The position numbers and the translations under genes were made by a program. Positions 9,569 to 21,885 of a stretch of DNA of 64,000 nt are shown here, in pieces. How positions within the stretch are numbered: the first letter of the stretch is position 1; each line of letters starts with the position of its first letter. The notes beneath the pieces are model-generated. The model made no database searches and was not told the origin of the DNA. It was given only the letters and a program-made list of their open reading frames with translations. The DNA is from Staphylococcus taiwanensis. Lineage in GTDB: Bacteria; Bacillota; Bacilli; Staphylococcales; Staphylococcaceae. The DNA lies in assembly GCA_020544305.1 (NCBI GenBank), contig CP058667.1:1984001-2048000 (forward strand). Direction: 5' to 3'.

Positions 9569-10642
9569 CTACTGCACAGCCTTCAAAATATCTTCAACTT
9601 GCGCAACGAGATGGTCCATTAAATGAACAACCTTTTGTGAAGTAGCTAAACGAGGCGATTGACCACTCCACATATGCGTCCATTCACGTTTATCGTGTGA
9701 AGCAGCTGTCTTTCTAATTGAATTGGTTAATTGATTCTGTATAGGATATGGAGGGATTTCACCTTCATATTTCGACATTGTTTCAACAAATTCATTATTA
9801 ATACCACGGGCAAATTTACCGCTAAAGACATCCGTAACCACTGTATCCGTTTCTTTACTATGAAGTACAGCATGTTTAACTAGGTCATTGGCACCACTTT
9901 CTTCAGTAGTTAAGAAAGCTGTACCCATTTGAACACCTTGAGCTCCTAGTATTTGACTCGCTAAGATACCACGACCATCCATAATACCACCCGCCGCAAT
10001 GACTGGTATGGATACCTGATCAACAATTTGAGGAACTAAACTCATTGTGCCGATAAGTGGTTCATGGTGCTGCTTTGCAGGTAAGAAAGATCCTCTATGA
10101 CCACCCGCCTCACTACCTTGAGCAACCACTACATCCATACCTGCACGTTCGTTTTCTATCGCTTCATCGACAGAGGTCGCAGTACCAATTAACATAATAT
10201 TCGCATCTTTAAGTTGAGTAATAGTATCTTTCGAAGGTATGCCAAAGGTAAAACAACATATTGGTACATTATATTTAATGATTGTGTCAATTGCGTTTTG
10301 AAATTGTTGCTTTTCAGAAATATTGACTACTGGTTCTTCAAGATTTAGCGCCTTGCGATATGGTTTTAACCATGCATTCATATGTTCTACTTGCACATCT
10401 GAATATGCATTATCACTTGGTACAAACAAATTGACACCAAATGGTTGTGTCGATAATGCTTGCACTTTTTGAATTTCTTGCTCTAACTTTTCAGCTGTAA
10501 AATAGCCTGCACCGATGCAACCTAATCCACCATTATTACTTACTGTCGCAACCAAATCAGGCGTTGTACTTCTTGCCATGCCTGCTTGAATAATAGGATA
10601 TTTGATATTTAATATTTGCGTTAAATGATTGTCATACCACAT
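9569..10642 (-). CDS. Nitronate monooxygenase family flavoprotein
   Basis: A 357-residue FMN-dependent TIM-barrel enzyme of the nitronate monooxygenase (2-nitropropane dioxygenase) family. The N-terminus [20 protein letters not shown], the phosphate-binding [13 protein letters not shown] and [14 protein letters not shown], and [14 protein letters not shown] are family motifs. These enzymes detoxify alkyl nitronates such as propionate 3-nitronate. It appears monocistronic. Confidence 0.9.
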   Translation of the reverse strand: MWYDNHLTQILNIKYPIIQAGMARSTTPDLVATVSNNGGLGCIGAGYFTAEKLEQEIQKVQALSTQPFGVNLFVPSDNAYSDVQVEHMNAWLKPYRKALNLEEPVVNISEKQQFQNAIDTIIKYNVPICCFTFGIPSKDTITQLKDANIMLIGTATSVDEAIENERAGMDVVVAQGSEAGGHRGSFLPAKQHHEPLIGTMSLVPQIVDQVSIPVIAAGGIMDGRGILASQILGAQGVQMGTAFLTTEESGANDLVKHAVLHSKETDTVVTDVFSGKFARGINNEFVETMSKYEGEIPPYPIQNQLTNSIRKTAASHDKREWTHMWSGQSPRLATSQKVVHLMDHLVAQVEDILKAVQ

Positions 10643-10754
10643 TTGAATATCACCTTTTCTTTATTTTTTTGAGGCCATCGATGAATATTTGAAATTATTT
10701 AAATTATTCCCTACACCAATTTTCACTAAACTTTGCAATTTTTTGAAAAATAAT

Positions 10755-10792
10755 AGCAAGGCTTGAACTTTTGTAAAGTTTGCCTTGCTTAT
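10755..10792 (-). terminator. Hairpin downstream of the orphan membrane protein
   Basis: AGCAAGGC (10755-10762) pairs with GCCTTGCT (10782-10789), with further pairing inside. The minus strand continues into TATTATTTTTC. The stretch 10643-10924 holds no intact gene, only this hairpin and a short protein-like remnant described in the findings. Confidence 0.5.
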
Positions 10793-10924
10793 AAACTGTT
10801 GAATTAATCATAAAACGCTTATTCAATAACTATGAATTTGATAATGCTGACAATACATTTTCAGGTGTGCCTATATCTAATCTATCATTAGGAAAGCACT
10901 TTAATTATGATACTAATCTATTTA

Positions 10925-11605
10925 TTAAATCGAAATCAAAAACAAAAATTGCCATAAACAGAAAATCATTGGTCGAAATACCAGTCCGGGAAATTTACCT
11001 CTCTTATTCCATAACACTAAGTCAATAATGAAATAGATAACGATTAAAAAGGCTGAGATTAAAAACATAAAGCCTCCAAATCCTAATAAATTCTCTACTG
11101 TTCTAGCTAATTCTTGTGACGTCATCCATTCTTTACTGTGAATAAATTTTATTTTAGCTGACCAGGCAACGATGAAATAAGCAGCTCCAATTGAACCAGA
11201 CCATGCATTTATTTTGGCAGTATGCAATTCATCTTTTAAAGATTTCATTTCTTGGTTGGTCATTTTATTCGTCTTACCATGTCTAGATTTTACAAATTCT
11301 AATTTTGTTTTAAGAGGACGCTGCATTAGGTAATGACTAGATAAATAGCACATCCATAAGAAAGGAAGCATCGTTACGATAAAAACCATATTATATCTTT
11401 GAATTTCCTCACCAGAAAAATGTATTAACAACTCAAGTAATGCTGCATAAATTAAAAATATTCCCAAATACCAAATTTTCTTTTTCTTCTGAACCTTTTC
11501 TAAACTAAACATTGCTACAAAGGCCAAACCAATTGAACCGAAAAACAGTAAAACATATTCAACAAGATTAATTAACCAATACCAATTCGCATAAAAGTCA
11601 AACAT
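10925..11605 (-). CDS. Uncharacterised membrane protein
   Basis: I do not recognise this 226-residue protein. It has about six hydrophobic segments: LINLVEYVLLFFGSIGLAFV, WYLGIFLIYAALLELLIHF, VFIVTMLPFLWMCYL, IGAAYFIVAWS, MFLISAFLIVIYFIIDLVLW and a C-terminal one. A basic cytoplasmic loop (KSRHGKTNKMTNQEMKSLKDEL) separates the third and fourth. It lies downstream of the suf terminator and has its own upstream gap of about 200 bases, so it is probably not part of suf. Confidence 0.65.
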   Translation of the reverse strand: MFDFYANWYWLINLVEYVLLFFGSIGLAFVAMFSLEKVQKKKKIWYLGIFLIYAALLELLIHFSGEEIQRYNMVFIVTMLPFLWMCYLSSHYLMQRPLKTKLEFVKSRHGKTNKMTNQEMKSLKDELHTAKINAWSGSIGAAYFIVAWSAKIKFIHSKEWMTSQELARTVENLLGFGGFMFLISAFLIVIYFIIDLVLWNKRGKFPGLVFRPMIFCLWQFLFLISI

Positions 11606-11727
11606 TGTAGAGTCCTCTCAAAACATGTATTTTATTAAATCTATTGTTATTTTCAATATTATATAAAATTATATCATAATAAAAATAAATAATTAATATA
11701 AAATATGTATTGGATAATCTAAGATAT

Positions 11728-11776
11728 AAAAAAGTACCAAAGTGTTGATATGATACATACACTCTGGTACTTTTTA
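11728..11776 (-). terminator. Terminator of the suf operon
   Basis: AAAAGTACCAAAGTGT and ACTCTGGTACTTTT form a long stem (one mismatch) with a loop of about 15 bases. The minus strand ends in a run of T. It lies 36 bases past the sufB stop. Confidence 0.8.
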
Positions 11777-11811
11777 TAATTTTATCGGAAAAGATTAAAC
11801 GGTATCGATGA

Positions 11812-13209
11812 TTAGCCGATAGAGCCTTCCATTTCGAATTTAATTAAACGGTTCATTTCTACCGCATATTCCATTGGTAATTCTTTAGTGAATGGTTCGA
11901 TGAAGCCCATTACGATCATTTCAGTCGCTTCTTCTTCAGAAATACCACGGCTCATTAAGTAGAATAATTGTTCTTCAGATACTTTAGAAACTTTCGCTTC
12001 ATGTTCTAATGAAATATTGTCATTGAATACTTCATTGTATGGAATTGTATCTGAAGTAGATTCATTATCTAAGATTAATGTGTCACATTCGATATTAGAA
12101 CGTGCACCTTTCGCTTTACGTCCAAAGTGAACGATACCACGATAGATAACTTTACCACCATTTTTAGAAATCGATTTAGATACAATTGTTGAAGATGTGT
12201 TAGGTGCTTTATGAATCATTTTGGCACCAGCATCTTGTACTTGGCCTTTACCAGCAAAGGCGATAGATAATGTACTACCTTTCGCACCTTCACCTAAAAG
12301 TACACAGTTAGGATATTTCATCGTTAACTTAGAACCTAAGTTCCCATCTACCCATTCCATGTTACCATTCTCATGAACAAATGTACGTTTTGTAACCAAG
12401 TTATAAACGTTGTTAGCCCAGTTTTGAATCGTAGTATAACGTACATGTGCGTCTTTATGAACGATGATTTCTACTACTGCTGAGTGTAATGAACTTGTAG
12501 TATAAACTGGTGCAGTACAACCTTCAACGTAGTTCACTGATGCACCTTCATCAGCAATAATTAATGTACGTTCGAATTGACCCATGTTCTCTGAGTTAAT
12601 TCGGAAGTATGCTTGTAATGGTGTATCTAATTTAACATTCTTAGGTACATAGATGAATGAACCACCTGACCATACAGCTGAGTTTAATGCTGCGAATTTA
12701 TTATCAGCTGCTGGAATAACAGAAGCAAAGTATTCTTTGAATAGTTCTTCATTTTCACGTAAAGCACTATCTGTATCTTTAAAGATGATACCTTTTTCTT
12801 CTAATTCTTTTTCCATGTTGTGGTAAACAACTTCTGATTCATATTGAGCAGAAACCCCTGCTAAATATTTTTGCTCAGCTTCTGGAATACCTAATTTATC
12901 AAATGTACGTTTAATTTCTTCAGGTACTTCGTCCCAAGAACGTTCAGTATGTTCTGAAGGTTTAACGTAGTATGTGATGTCATCAAAGTTTAATTCTGAT
13001 AAATCGCCACCCCATTGAGGCATTGGCATTTTATAGAATAATTTTAAAGCTTTAAGTCTGAAGTCAAGCATCCATTCTGGCTCTTCCTTCATATTTGAAA
13101 TTTCTCTAACGATATTTTCAGTTAAACCACGTTCTGATCTGAAAATGGAAACATCCTCATCGTGGAAACCATATTTGTAATCTCCAACATCAGGTGCTTT
13201 TTTAGCCAT
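11812..13209 (-). CDS. sufB: SufB, Fe-S cluster scaffold subunit
   Basis: SufB is the scaffold on which Fe-S clusters are built in the SufBC2D complex. The 465-residue protein carries the family beta-helix core ([26 protein letters not shown]) and the C-terminal [20 protein letters not shown] motif shared with SufD. I start at ATG 13209 ([15 protein letters not shown]), with AGGAG 8 bases upstream; a GTG three codons earlier would overlap that site. It is the last gene of sufC-D-S-U-B. Confidence 0.97.
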   Translation of the reverse strand: MAKKAPDVGDYKYGFHDEDVSIFRSERGLTENIVREISNMKEEPEWMLDFRLKALKLFYKMPMPQWGGDLSELNFDDITYYVKPSEHTERSWDEVPEEIKRTFDKLGIPEAEQKYLAGVSAQYESEVVYHNMEKELEEKGIIFKDTDSALRENEELFKEYFASVIPAADNKFAALNSAVWSGGSFIYVPKNVKLDTPLQAYFRINSENMGQFERTLIIADEGASVNYVEGCTAPVYTTSSLHSAVVEIIVHKDAHVRYTTIQNWANNVYNLVTKRTFVHENGNMEWVDGNLGSKLTMKYPNCVLLGEGAKGSTLSIAFAGKGQVQDAGAKMIHKAPNTSSTIVSKSISKNGGKVIYRGIVHFGRKAKGARSNIECDTLILDNESTSDTIPYNEVFNDNISLEHEAKVSKVSEEQLFYLMSRGISEEEATEMIVMGFIEPFTKELPMEYAVEMNRLIKFEMEGSIG

Positions 13210-13403
13210 TTCAATCACTCCTTAAATATATTTAAAACGACGTGCGTGAGATTTTTAATATTTATTATTGTCTATTGTCATTGTAACAATATGCAACCTT
13301 CATAAAAAGTCACAAGTGTAAAAAGTTAAGATCAGATTAATAATTAAGCATTTCGTCATTTATAAATGCTCAAGTCATGACCTGTATAGCAACAATTAGG
13401 TAA

Positions 13404-15102
<1,699 letters not shown>

Positions 15103-15148
15103 TCACGACCTTTCTTATATTAAAAATCTCTTTTATAGTTCTATAGTT

Positions 15149-16456
15149 TTATTTGTTAACTTTAAGCTCAATTACTTCTCTTAATTGACGTTTAACATCT
15201 TCGATTGGTAATTCACGTACCACTGGATCTAAGAAACCGTGAATAACTAAACGTTCTGCTTCTTTTTGAGAAATACCACGACTCATTAAGTAGTAAAGTT
15301 GTTCTGGGTCTACTCGACCAACTGACGCTGCGTGTCCTGCTTCTACATCGTCCTCATCAATTAATAAGATAGGGTTGGCATCGCCACGAGCATTTTCAGA
15401 AAGCATTAATACGCGTGATTCTTGGTTTGCGATAGATTTCGTACCACCATGTTTGATATGACCAATGCCATTGAATACTGAAGATGCACTTTCACGCATT
15501 ACACCATGTTTCAAGATATAGCCGTTTGTTTCTTTACCGTATTGAACGATTTTTGAAGTTAGGTTAATCTTTTGATCACCAGTACCAACAACAACTGATT
15601 TAAGTTCACTTGTTGAACGATCACCGATTAAATTAGTTGTATTATCAATAATTTGACTACCTTCATTCATTAAGCCTAACGCCCAATTAATTGAAGCATC
15701 TGCTGCTGTCGTACCACGACGAATGATGTGTCCAGTAAAGCCTTTGTCTAAATAATCTACTGAACCATACGTAATATTTGAATTTGCACCTGCGATAACT
15801 TCAGATACGATATTAAGTTGATTACCTTCACCACTTGCAGTTGATAGATAGTTCTCAACGTAAGTAATTTCAGCACTTTCTTCAGTTACGATAATAACAT
15901 GATTGAAGAAGCTAGCATTCTCATCGTCATGTAAAACAACATATTGAACTGGATCTTCAACAACAACATTTTTAGGTACATAAATAAATACGCCACCATT
16001 GATAAGTGCAGTGTGAAGTGCAGTTAAGCGATGTTCATCAACAGTTACTGCATCTGTCATTAAATATTTTTGAACTAAATCACTGTGATTTACTAATGCT
16101 TCTGACAAGCCTTCAATAATCACACCATTGTTTGTCGCTTGTTCTGACACTTGTGTATAAGCTAATGCATTATTATGTTGAACGACTAAGTTTTTTGTAT
16201 TTTCGACATCAATAATATTTTTAATTGTATCGGGAAGTTCTGATAAATCGTTAAATGATTTACCTTCAACATTATGTTGTTTGAAAGAATCGAAATCCCA
16301 TTTTCTTAATTTAGTTTTATCTGGTTTAGGCATTTCTAAAGTTTCTGTTAATTTCAAAGCTTTTTGACGTAATTCTGTCATCCAAGAAGGTTCATTGTGC
16401 GCTTTAGAATAATCAACAAGTTGTTCTTCAGAAATGTTTAAAGTTTCAGTTGTCAT
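15149..16456 (-). CDS. sufD: SufD, Fe-S assembly complex subunit
   Basis: SufD is a SufB paralogue that pairs with it and with SufC to mature clusters. At 435 residues it has the shared YVPKNVVVEDPVQYVVLH and the ending [22 protein letters not shown]. The histidine expected in SufD is visible in the DDVEAGHAASVGRVD segment. An SD GGAGG precedes ATG 16456. A gap of about 180 bases separates it from sufC. Confidence 0.96.
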   Translation of the reverse strand: MTTETLNISEEQLVDYSKAHNEPSWMTELRQKALKLTETLEMPKPDKTKLRKWDFDSFKQHNVEGKSFNDLSELPDTIKNIIDVENTKNLVVQHNNALAYTQVSEQATNNGVIIEGLSEALVNHSDLVQKYLMTDAVTVDEHRLTALHTALINGGVFIYVPKNVVVEDPVQYVVLHDDENASFFNHVIIVTEESAEITYVENYLSTASGEGNQLNIVSEVIAGANSNITYGSVDYLDKGFTGHIIRRGTTAADASINWALGLMNEGSQIIDNTTNLIGDRSTSELKSVVVGTGDQKINLTSKIVQYGKETNGYILKHGVMRESASSVFNGIGHIKHGGTKSIANQESRVLMLSENARGDANPILLIDEDDVEAGHAASVGRVDPEQLYYLMSRGISQKEAERLVIHGFLDPVVRELPIEDVKRQLREVIELKVNK

Positions 16457-16634
16457 AACTCTTTTTTTCCTCCTACTTGATGAAAATTTTATCGACTGTA
16501 GACAATCAATACTCCACTTTTAATTTCTGAAAAGTATAATGTCTCGGTCTTACTTAATTAATCGTTTTACTTTAATGTTGAAAGTACATTGAAGTATAGT
16601 TTTGTTTCATCAGCAAAGATGAACATTTGCTAGA

Positions 16635-17396
16635 TTATCCTTGAGCACCAAATTCTTCTTTAACCCATTCATAACCTTCTTCTTCAAGACGTTTAGCTAA
16701 TTCTGGACCACCAGATTTAACTACTTTACCGCCGTACATAACGTGTACTTTGTCTGGTGTAATGTAGTTTAATAAACGTTGGTAGTGTGTAATCATTAAC
16801 GCACCGAAGTCGTCTCCACGCATTTCGTTGATACCTTTAGATACAACTTTTAAAGCGTCGATATCTAAACCAGAGTCGATTTCGTCAAGAATTGCAAATT
16901 TAGGTTCTAACATCATTAATTGTAAAATTTCGTTACGTTTTTTCTCACCGCCAGAGAAACCTTCATTTAAGTAACGTTGAGCCATATCTTTATCAATATC
17001 TAAGAAATCCATTTCTTTATCTAATTTCTTGATGAATTGCATTAAGTTAATTTCTTGACCTTCTCCACGTTTTGCATTAATTGCTGAACGCATGAAGTCC
17101 GCATTCGTTACACCAGTAATTTCTGATGGGTATTGCATCGCTAAGAAAAGACCAGCTTTCGCTCTTTCGTCAACTTCTAATTCCAAGATATTAACGCCGT
17201 CTAATAACACTTCACCTTGTGTTACTTCATAAGTTGGGTGACCCATGATTGCAGATGATAATGTTGATTTACCAGTACCATTAGGTCCCATAATTGCATG
17301 TATTTCGCCTGTATTAACAGTTAAATTAACACCTTTTAAAATTTCTTTATCTTCAATAGACACATGTAGGTCTTTAATTTCTAATGTTGATGCCAT
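16635..17396 (-). CDS. sufC: SufC, Fe-S assembly ATPase
   Basis: SufC is the ABC-type ATPase driving SufBCD. The 253-residue protein has Walker [10 protein letters not shown] (about residue 38), the ABC signature [10 protein letters not shown] (about 148), Walker [13 protein letters not shown] (about 171) and the H-loop MITHYQRLL. It is the promoter-proximal gene of sufCDSUB. The SD GGAGGG lies before the ATG. Confidence 0.97.
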   Translation of the reverse strand: MASTLEIKDLHVSIEDKEILKGVNLTVNTGEIHAIMGPNGTGKSTLSSAIMGHPTYEVTQGEVLLDGVNILELEVDERAKAGLFLAMQYPSEITGVTNADFMRSAINAKRGEGQEINLMQFIKKLDKEMDFLDIDKDMAQRYLNEGFSGGEKKRNEILQLMMLEPKFAILDEIDSGLDIDALKVVSKGINEMRGDDFGALMITHYQRLLNYITPDKVHVMYGGKVVKSGGPELAKRLEEEGYEWVKEEFGAQG

Positions 17397-17756
17397 TTAT
17401 ATTCCCTCCGTGTAAATATAAAGTTTTCTTAACTAGTTTATAATAATTTTAATTTGTAGTCAAAAAGACTTTGTGTACTTTAATACACTTCATTATAACG
17501 TAATTAGTCCCTAATATAAACTTATTAAAACTCTAAATTAGACTCATTATTTAACTAAAATAATTTTTATCTAGTTAAAAATTATTAATGAAACTGATAA
17601 TCAGAAGCCCATGGTTCTCAATAGAAATATTTTCGACACAATATTTAGTGATGATAATTATTATTAAATATATTATAAATTTACAACCTATATATTTTAT
17701 TATTTTTGAAATTTCTGTTATTATGCAATTTAATCTAATTTAGAAAGGAGACATTC
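17397..17756. promoter_or_regulatory. Divergent sufC / DUF368 intergenic region with sufC promoter
   Basis: On the minus strand TTGACT (17458-17463), 17 bases and TAAACT (17435-17440) form a plausible sigma-A promoter for sufC about 40 bases upstream of its start. The rest of this 360-base AT-rich gap holds only AT-rich stretches. No convincing promoter for the rightward DUF368 gene stands out, and I see no gene here. Confidence 0.5.
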
Positions 17757-18608
17757 ATGCAACATTTTAGGTGGATTAATATTTTAAAAGGTTTTGGTAT
17801 GGGAACGACAGATTTGGTTCCAGGAATTAGTGGTGGTACGATAGCTTTACTACTAGGTATTTATGATGGGTTTATTTCATCCATTAGTGGTTTATTTTCA
17901 AAACGCTTTTGGCCTAGTTTGAAATTTTCACTTCCTATATTAATTGGTATGGGATTAGCTATTGGTATCTTAAGTAATTTAATTAATTATTTATTGGAGC
18001 ATCATCAAGTTACAACGATGTTCTTCTTTACTGGACTAATCATTGGGATTATCCCTTATTTGTTAAGGACAGCGAATTTTAAAGACACATTTACAGCAAA
18101 ACATTACGGTGTATTAATCATTGGCATTATTATACTCGTAGCAATTACATTAATGAATTCAGGTAATCAAAGCGCTGACACATTACTTCATTTATCTTTT
18201 GGTCTTATTATTAAATATTTCTTAGCTGGTGCGTGTGCTTCAAGTGCCATGTTATTACCTGGTATTTCAGGATCATTCATGTTACTAGTATTTGGTGCTT
18301 ATGGAACGATAATGTTAGCGATTGCTGATTTAGTTAAATTGAACTTTGACGGTCTTCCAATTTTGCTCATTGTAGGATTAGGTGTATTAGCAGGATTTTT
18401 ATTATCTAGCCGTATCATCAAATACTTCCTGCATCATCATTTTGTCACTACATTTGCATTAATAACTGGTTTCGTTATTGGTTCAATATATGCCGTATTC
18501 CCTGGCCTACCAAGTAACGGTATTGAATGGATTATTTCAATGATTACTTTAATCTTAGGATTTATCGCAAGCTATTGGATTGGCCAAATTACAGATGATA
18601 ATGCGTAA
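17757..18608 (+). CDS. DUF368 undecaprenyl-phosphate translocase-type protein (PopT-like)
   Basis: A 283-residue polytopic membrane protein of the DUF368 family. Glycine/proline motifs typical of the family appear twice: DLVPGISGGTIALLLGIYDG near residue 20 and MLLPGISGSFMLLVFGAYG near 165, one per half of an inverted repeat. DUF368 proteins (PopT) were recently shown to recycle undecaprenyl phosphate across the membrane; the S. aureus member lies next to sufC, as here. GAAAGGAGAC precedes the ATG. Function by family, not tested here. Confidence 0.85.
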   Translation: MQHFRWINILKGFGMGTTDLVPGISGGTIALLLGIYDGFISSISGLFSKRFWPSLKFSLPILIGMGLAIGILSNLINYLLEHHQVTTMFFFTGLIIGIIPYLLRTANFKDTFTAKHYGVLIIGIIILVAITLMNSGNQSADTLLHLSFGLIIKYFLAGACASSAMLLPGISGSFMLLVFGAYGTIMLAIADLVKLNFDGLPILLIVGLGVLAGFLLSSRIIKYFLHHHFVTTFALITGFVIGSIYAVFPGLPSNGIEWIISMITLILGFIASYWIGQITDDNA

Positions 18609-18615
18609 AAGTAAA

Positions 18616-18655
18616 TCGGACAGGTGAATCAATAATTCATCTGCCCGAGTTTTTT
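18616..18655 (+). terminator. Terminator after the DUF368 gene
   Basis: TCGGACAGGTGAAT pairs with ATTCATCTGCCCGA around a CAATA loop (one mismatch, one wobble), followed by GTTTTTT. Confidence 0.85.
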
Positions 18656-18660
18656 CACAT

Positions 18661-18692
18661 AAAAAAAGCACAAGTGCTTAGCACTTATGCTT
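18661..18692 (-). terminator. Terminator of csbD
   Basis: AGCACAAGTGC and GCACTTATGCT pair around a short loop. On the minus strand the stem is followed by seven T. Confidence 0.8.
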
Positions 18693-18707
18693 CAAATAAT
18701 CATTAAA

Positions 18708-18902
18708 TTATTTATTGTCGTTGTTACCTTTTACTTTATCGATAAGGTCGTTTGCTTTATTTTTAACGTTTTCTACAGCTTCTTTAGCTTTACCAGAAGC
18801 TTTGTCGTTTTGACCTTCTTTTTCTAAATCTTTATTGTCAGTTGCATTACCAACAGTTTCTTTTAAGTTACCTTTTGCTTGTTCAAATTTATCTTCAGCC
18901 AT
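18708..18902 (-). CDS. CsbD family general stress protein
   Basis: A 64-residue, very hydrophilic Lys/Asp/Asn-rich protein of the CsbD-like family: [20 protein letters not shown] followed by [20 protein letters not shown]. It has no membrane span. CsbD of Bacillus is a sigma-B-controlled stress protein of unknown mechanism. A sigma-B-like promoter lies 45 bases upstream here, and a strong AAGGAGGAATTTATA ribosome site precedes the ATG. Confidence 0.9.
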   Translation of the reverse strand: MAEDKFEQAKGNLKETVGNATDNKDLEKEGQNDKASGKAKEAVENVKNKANDLIDKVKGNNDNK

Positions 18903-18947
18903 TATAAATTCCTCCTTGATAGACTGTATGTCTTAGTTATTTGTTAA

Positions 18948-18972
18948 ATACCCCTTAAAATAAATCATAAAC
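18948..18972 (-). promoter_or_regulatory. Sigma-B-type promoter of csbD
   Basis: On the minus strand GTTTAT (18967-18972), 13 bases, then GGGTAT (18948-18953). The sigma-B consensus is GTTTAA-N12-15-GGGTAT, so only one base differs. Confidence 0.7.
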
Positions 18973-19079
18973 ATTATTTTTAATATATTGTGTTTAATTT
19001 GTCATTTATTCCTATAATAATGTCCCTATTTCAAATATAATGAACATGAATTATTTTTGTTAAAAGAGGTGTGAGGACT

Positions 19080-19244
19080 ATGAAATTTATTAATTTTACA
19101 GCTATGACTGAGAGTGGTTTAAATAAAAAGGTGAATCGCTTTTTAGATGACCAACCTTATATCGAAATTATAAAGTTTGATTATACCATGGGTTCAAGTG
19201 GTGTGGGTGTTGGTATACTGTATAAAGATAGAAATTCATTTTAA
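19080..19244 (+). CDS. Small Cse60-like protein
   Basis: A 54-codon ORF, MKFINFTAMTESGLNKKVNR then FLDDQPYIEIIKFDYTM and a SGVGVGILYKDR end. The layout (short beta start, helix KVNRFLDD, strands IEIIKFDY and GVGILY) resembles the Cse60 small-protein family, and some staphylococcal genomes annotate such genes. GAGG lies 5 bases before the ATG and a strong terminator follows 14 bases after the stop, which support a real gene. Function unknown. Confidence 0.6.
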   Translation: MKFINFTAMTESGLNKKVNRFLDDQPYIEIIKFDYTMGSSGVGVGILYKDRNSF

Positions 19245-19257
19245 ATCTCACTACATT

Positions 19258-19293
19258 AATAACCTCCGTAGTTATCCAACTACGGAGGTTATT
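19258..19293. terminator. Bidirectional terminator
   Basis: A perfect 16-bp stem (AATAACCTCCGTAGTT with its complement) around the loop ATCC, between the small ORF and metQ, which converge on it. Confidence 0.85.
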
Positions 19294-19304
19294 CTAATTA
19301 CAAA

Positions 19305-20120
19305 TTATTTTGCAGGTACAACGGCACCTTTATATTTATCGTTAATGTAATCTCTAATTTCTTTAGATTGTAATACTTCGATTAATGCTTTAATTTTAGC
19401 ATCATCTTTATGACCTTTTTGTACTGCAATTAAGTTTGCATAAGGGTTGTTTTTCGCTTTTTCAACTGCGATTGAATCTTTTTGTGGGCTTAAGCCTTGA
19501 TCAATTGCATAGTTAGAGTTAATGATAGCTGCATCAACATCTTGGTTTTCGTAAATTTTTGGTAGATACTCTGCAGATTGTTTAGCGTTAAATTTAATGT
19601 CTTTTTTGTTTTCAGTAATATCACTGAATTTAGCGTCTTCAATTTTCACGCCTTTTTTAAGTTTAATTAAACCTTCGTCCACGAAGAATTTTAAGAAACG
19701 ACCTTGTTCAGCTGGGTTATTAGAAACATAAACAGTTGCACCTTTTGGAAGGTCTTTTAAGCTTTTATATTTTTTAGAATAAACAGCCATTGGCTCTAAA
19801 TGCACTTTACCAGCATCTTCAATTTTGTAACCTTTTTCTTTACTTTCAGTTTTTAAATAAGGTACATGTTGGAAATAGTTTGCGTCTAATTCACCTTTAT
19901 CTAATAATTTGTTAGGCGTAGTATAGTCGTTAATTGTTTTGATTTCTAAATCATAGCCTTTCTTTTTAAGTAAAGGCTTAGCTTTTTCTAAAATTTCAGC
20001 ATGTGGTGCTGGCGATGCACCTACAACAATTTTCTTATCTTTACCTCCGCCGCCATTACCACAAGCAGCTAAAACTACAGTTAAAGTTAAAACTAAAAAT
20101 AAGCTAAAAAGTTTTTTCAT
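19305..20120 (-). CDS. metQ: MetQ, methionine-binding lipoprotein
   Basis: The substrate-binding lipoprotein of a D/L-methionine ABC importer (NlpA/MetQ family), 271 residues. The signal peptide MKKLFSLFLVLTLTVVLAAC ends in a lipobox with Cys20. The family core ASPAPHAEILEKAKPLLKKK and the NPAEQGRFLKF and INSNYAIDQGL motifs follow. It lies 18 bases downstream of the permease in metN-metP-metQ, controlled by a SAM riboswitch, which supports methionine as substrate. Confidence 0.93.
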   Translation of the reverse strand: MKKLFSLFLVLTLTVVLAACGNGGGGKDKKIVVGASPAPHAEILEKAKPLLKKKGYDLEIKTINDYTTPNKLLDKGELDANYFQHVPYLKTESKEKGYKIEDAGKVHLEPMAVYSKKYKSLKDLPKGATVYVSNNPAEQGRFLKFFVDEGLIKLKKGVKIEDAKFSDITENKKDIKFNAKQSAEYLPKIYENQDVDAAIINSNYAIDQGLSPQKDSIAVEKAKNNPYANLIAVQKGHKDDAKIKALIEVLQSKEIRDYINDKYKGAVVPAK

Positions 20121-20138
20121 TGAATCATTCCTCTTTTC

Positions 20139-20834
20139 TTATCGTTTATCAATTTTATTTGTAATCCAATCACCAATAAATTGAATTATAAATACAATAA
20201 TTAAAATAAATACTGTTGAAACTAAAATGACATCATTTTGGTTTCGCGTAAAACCAGTTAAATATGCTAGGTTACCTAAACCACCAGCACCGATAACACC
20301 TGCGATAGCAGTTGAACCAACTAACGCGATGGCTGTAACAGTAATACCTGATACTAAAGCTGGCATTGCTTCTGGTAATAGTACTTTACGAACGACTGTC
20401 CATGTACTTGCCCCCATTGACCAAGCCGCTTCAATAACACCTTTGTCAATTTCTTTAAAAGCAATTTCAACTAATCTTGCATAGAATGGTGCAGCACCAA
20501 TCACTAAGGCTGGTAAAGCCCCAGTAGGACCACTGATTGTTCCTAAAAGAACACTTGTAAATGGAATTAATAGCAAAATTAAAATGATAAATGGAATTGC
20601 TCTGAATAAGTTAACAATAAATGAAACGATGCTGTAAAACACTCTTGCACCTTTTGAATGACTTCTAGCTGATAAAAAGAGTAGTACTCCTAAAATTAAG
20701 CCAAATATAAATGCAAAAAATGTTGAAACAATCGTCATATACAACGTCTCATAAATGGCTTGCCAAACATCTGGCCATTGTACGTTAGGCATCGTAATCA
20801 TTTCTTTAAAAATATCACCATATGATTTATCCAT
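20139..20834 (-). CDS. metP: MetP/MetI, methionine ABC transporter permease
   Basis: A 231-residue permease with five or so spans and the binding-protein-dependent EAA loop ([28 protein letters not shown] split across residues about 140-165). It belongs to the MetI family and works with the ATPase upstream and lipoprotein downstream. I start at ATG 20834 (MDKSYGDIF), preceded by GGAGGTGG; the frame stays open further upstream into metN. Start and metN stop overlap by 8 bases. Confidence 0.92.
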   Translation of the reverse strand: MDKSYGDIFKEMITMPNVQWPDVWQAIYETLYMTIVSTFFAFIFGLILGVLLFLSARSHSKGARVFYSIVSFIVNLFRAIPFIILILLLIPFTSVLLGTISGPTGALPALVIGAAPFYARLVEIAFKEIDKGVIEAAWSMGASTWTVVRKVLLPEAMPALVSGITVTAIALVGSTAIAGVIGAGGLGNLAYLTGFTRNQNDVILVSTVFILIIVFIIQFIGDWITNKIDKR

Positions 20835-21852
20835 GCTTAACCACCTCCACATTCACATGTTGCTGATGCAAATCATCTTTAAATTTCTCAAATTCATCTT
20901 TAGCAATATGAGGAATATGAATGACTAAGAAACCAACTGAGCCACCACGCGTGTTTTTAATATTTGCTTCAAGAATATTAACATCAATGTTATGTGCTCT
21001 AGTTATGTATGAAACCACTGGTTCTGTAGTGTTCTCACCATTAAAGTTAAGTCTTACAATATATGCATCTGAATCTAACGGTTCTAAATGTTTAATTGAT
21101 TCTTCAAAGTCATCATCTAAATCATCTTTTACAAATCGTCTAGTGACTTCATGTTGAGGGTTTTCAAATACTTGTGTAACTTTACCTTGTTCAATGACGC
21201 GACCACTTTCCATAACGGCTACTTCATCACAGACACGTCTTATGACATGCATTTCATGAGTAATAATAACAATTGTAAGATTTTCACGTTCTTTTATCTT
21301 CAATAATAAATCTAAAATTTCATCTGTCGTTTGTGGGTCAAGTGCACTAGTTGCTTCATCACATAATAGAACATCTGGTTCGTTAGCTAGTGCACGTGCA
21401 ATTCCAACTCTTTGTTTTTGACCACCAGACAATTCTGAAGGGTAGGCATTTTCTCTCCCTTTTAAGCCAACTAAGTCTATTAATTCTTGTGCTCTCTCTA
21501 CGGCTTTCCTTTTTGAAAAGCCTGCAATTTCCAATGGAAACATTATATTGCGAAGTACAGTACGTGACCATAACAGATTAAAATGTTGGAATACCATACT
21601 GACTTTTTGACGTTTTCTTCTTAATTCTGCCTTTGAAAGTTTGTTAATATTGTCGCCATCTATAATAATGTCACCTGATGTAGGTGCTTCTAGATTATTA
21701 AACATTCTAATTAACGTACTTTTACCAGCACCAGAGAATCCGATGACTCCAAAAATCGAGCCTGATTCTATATTTAAGTCAACGTGATCAACTGCTAGTA
21801 CGTCCTTATCTTTCGTGTGATAGCGTTTTACAACTTGATTTAACTCAATCAC
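20827..21852 (-). CDS. metN: MetN, methionine ABC transporter ATPase
   Basis: The ATP-binding subunit of the methionine importer, 341 residues from a GTG start ([16 protein letters not shown]), with AAGGAGG 8 bases upstream. Walker A is GFSGAGKST (about residue 38), the signature [15 protein letters not shown], Walker [14 protein letters not shown] and the H-loop IITHEMHVI follow. The C-terminal 90 residues form the ACT-like NIL domain used for feedback by methionine. A SAM riboswitch precedes it. Confidence 0.94.
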   Translation of the reverse strand: MIELNQVVKRYHTKDKDVLAVDHVDLNIESGSIFGVIGFSGAGKSTLIRMFNNLEAPTSGDIIIDGDNINKLSKAELRRKRQKVSMVFQHFNLLWSRTVLRNIMFPLEIAGFSKRKAVERAQELIDLVGLKGRENAYPSELSGGQKQRVGIARALANEPDVLLCDEATSALDPQTTDEILDLLLKIKERENLTIVIITHEMHVIRRVCDEVAVMESGRVIEQGKVTQVFENPQHEVTRRFVKDDLDDDFEESIKHLEPLDSDAYIVRLNFNGENTTEPVVSYITRAHNIDVNILEANIKNTRGGSVGFLVIHIPHIAKDEFEKFKDDLHQQHVNVEVVKHG

Positions 21853-21885
21853 GTTAAGTGCCTCCTTAAAAAACATTATATAATT

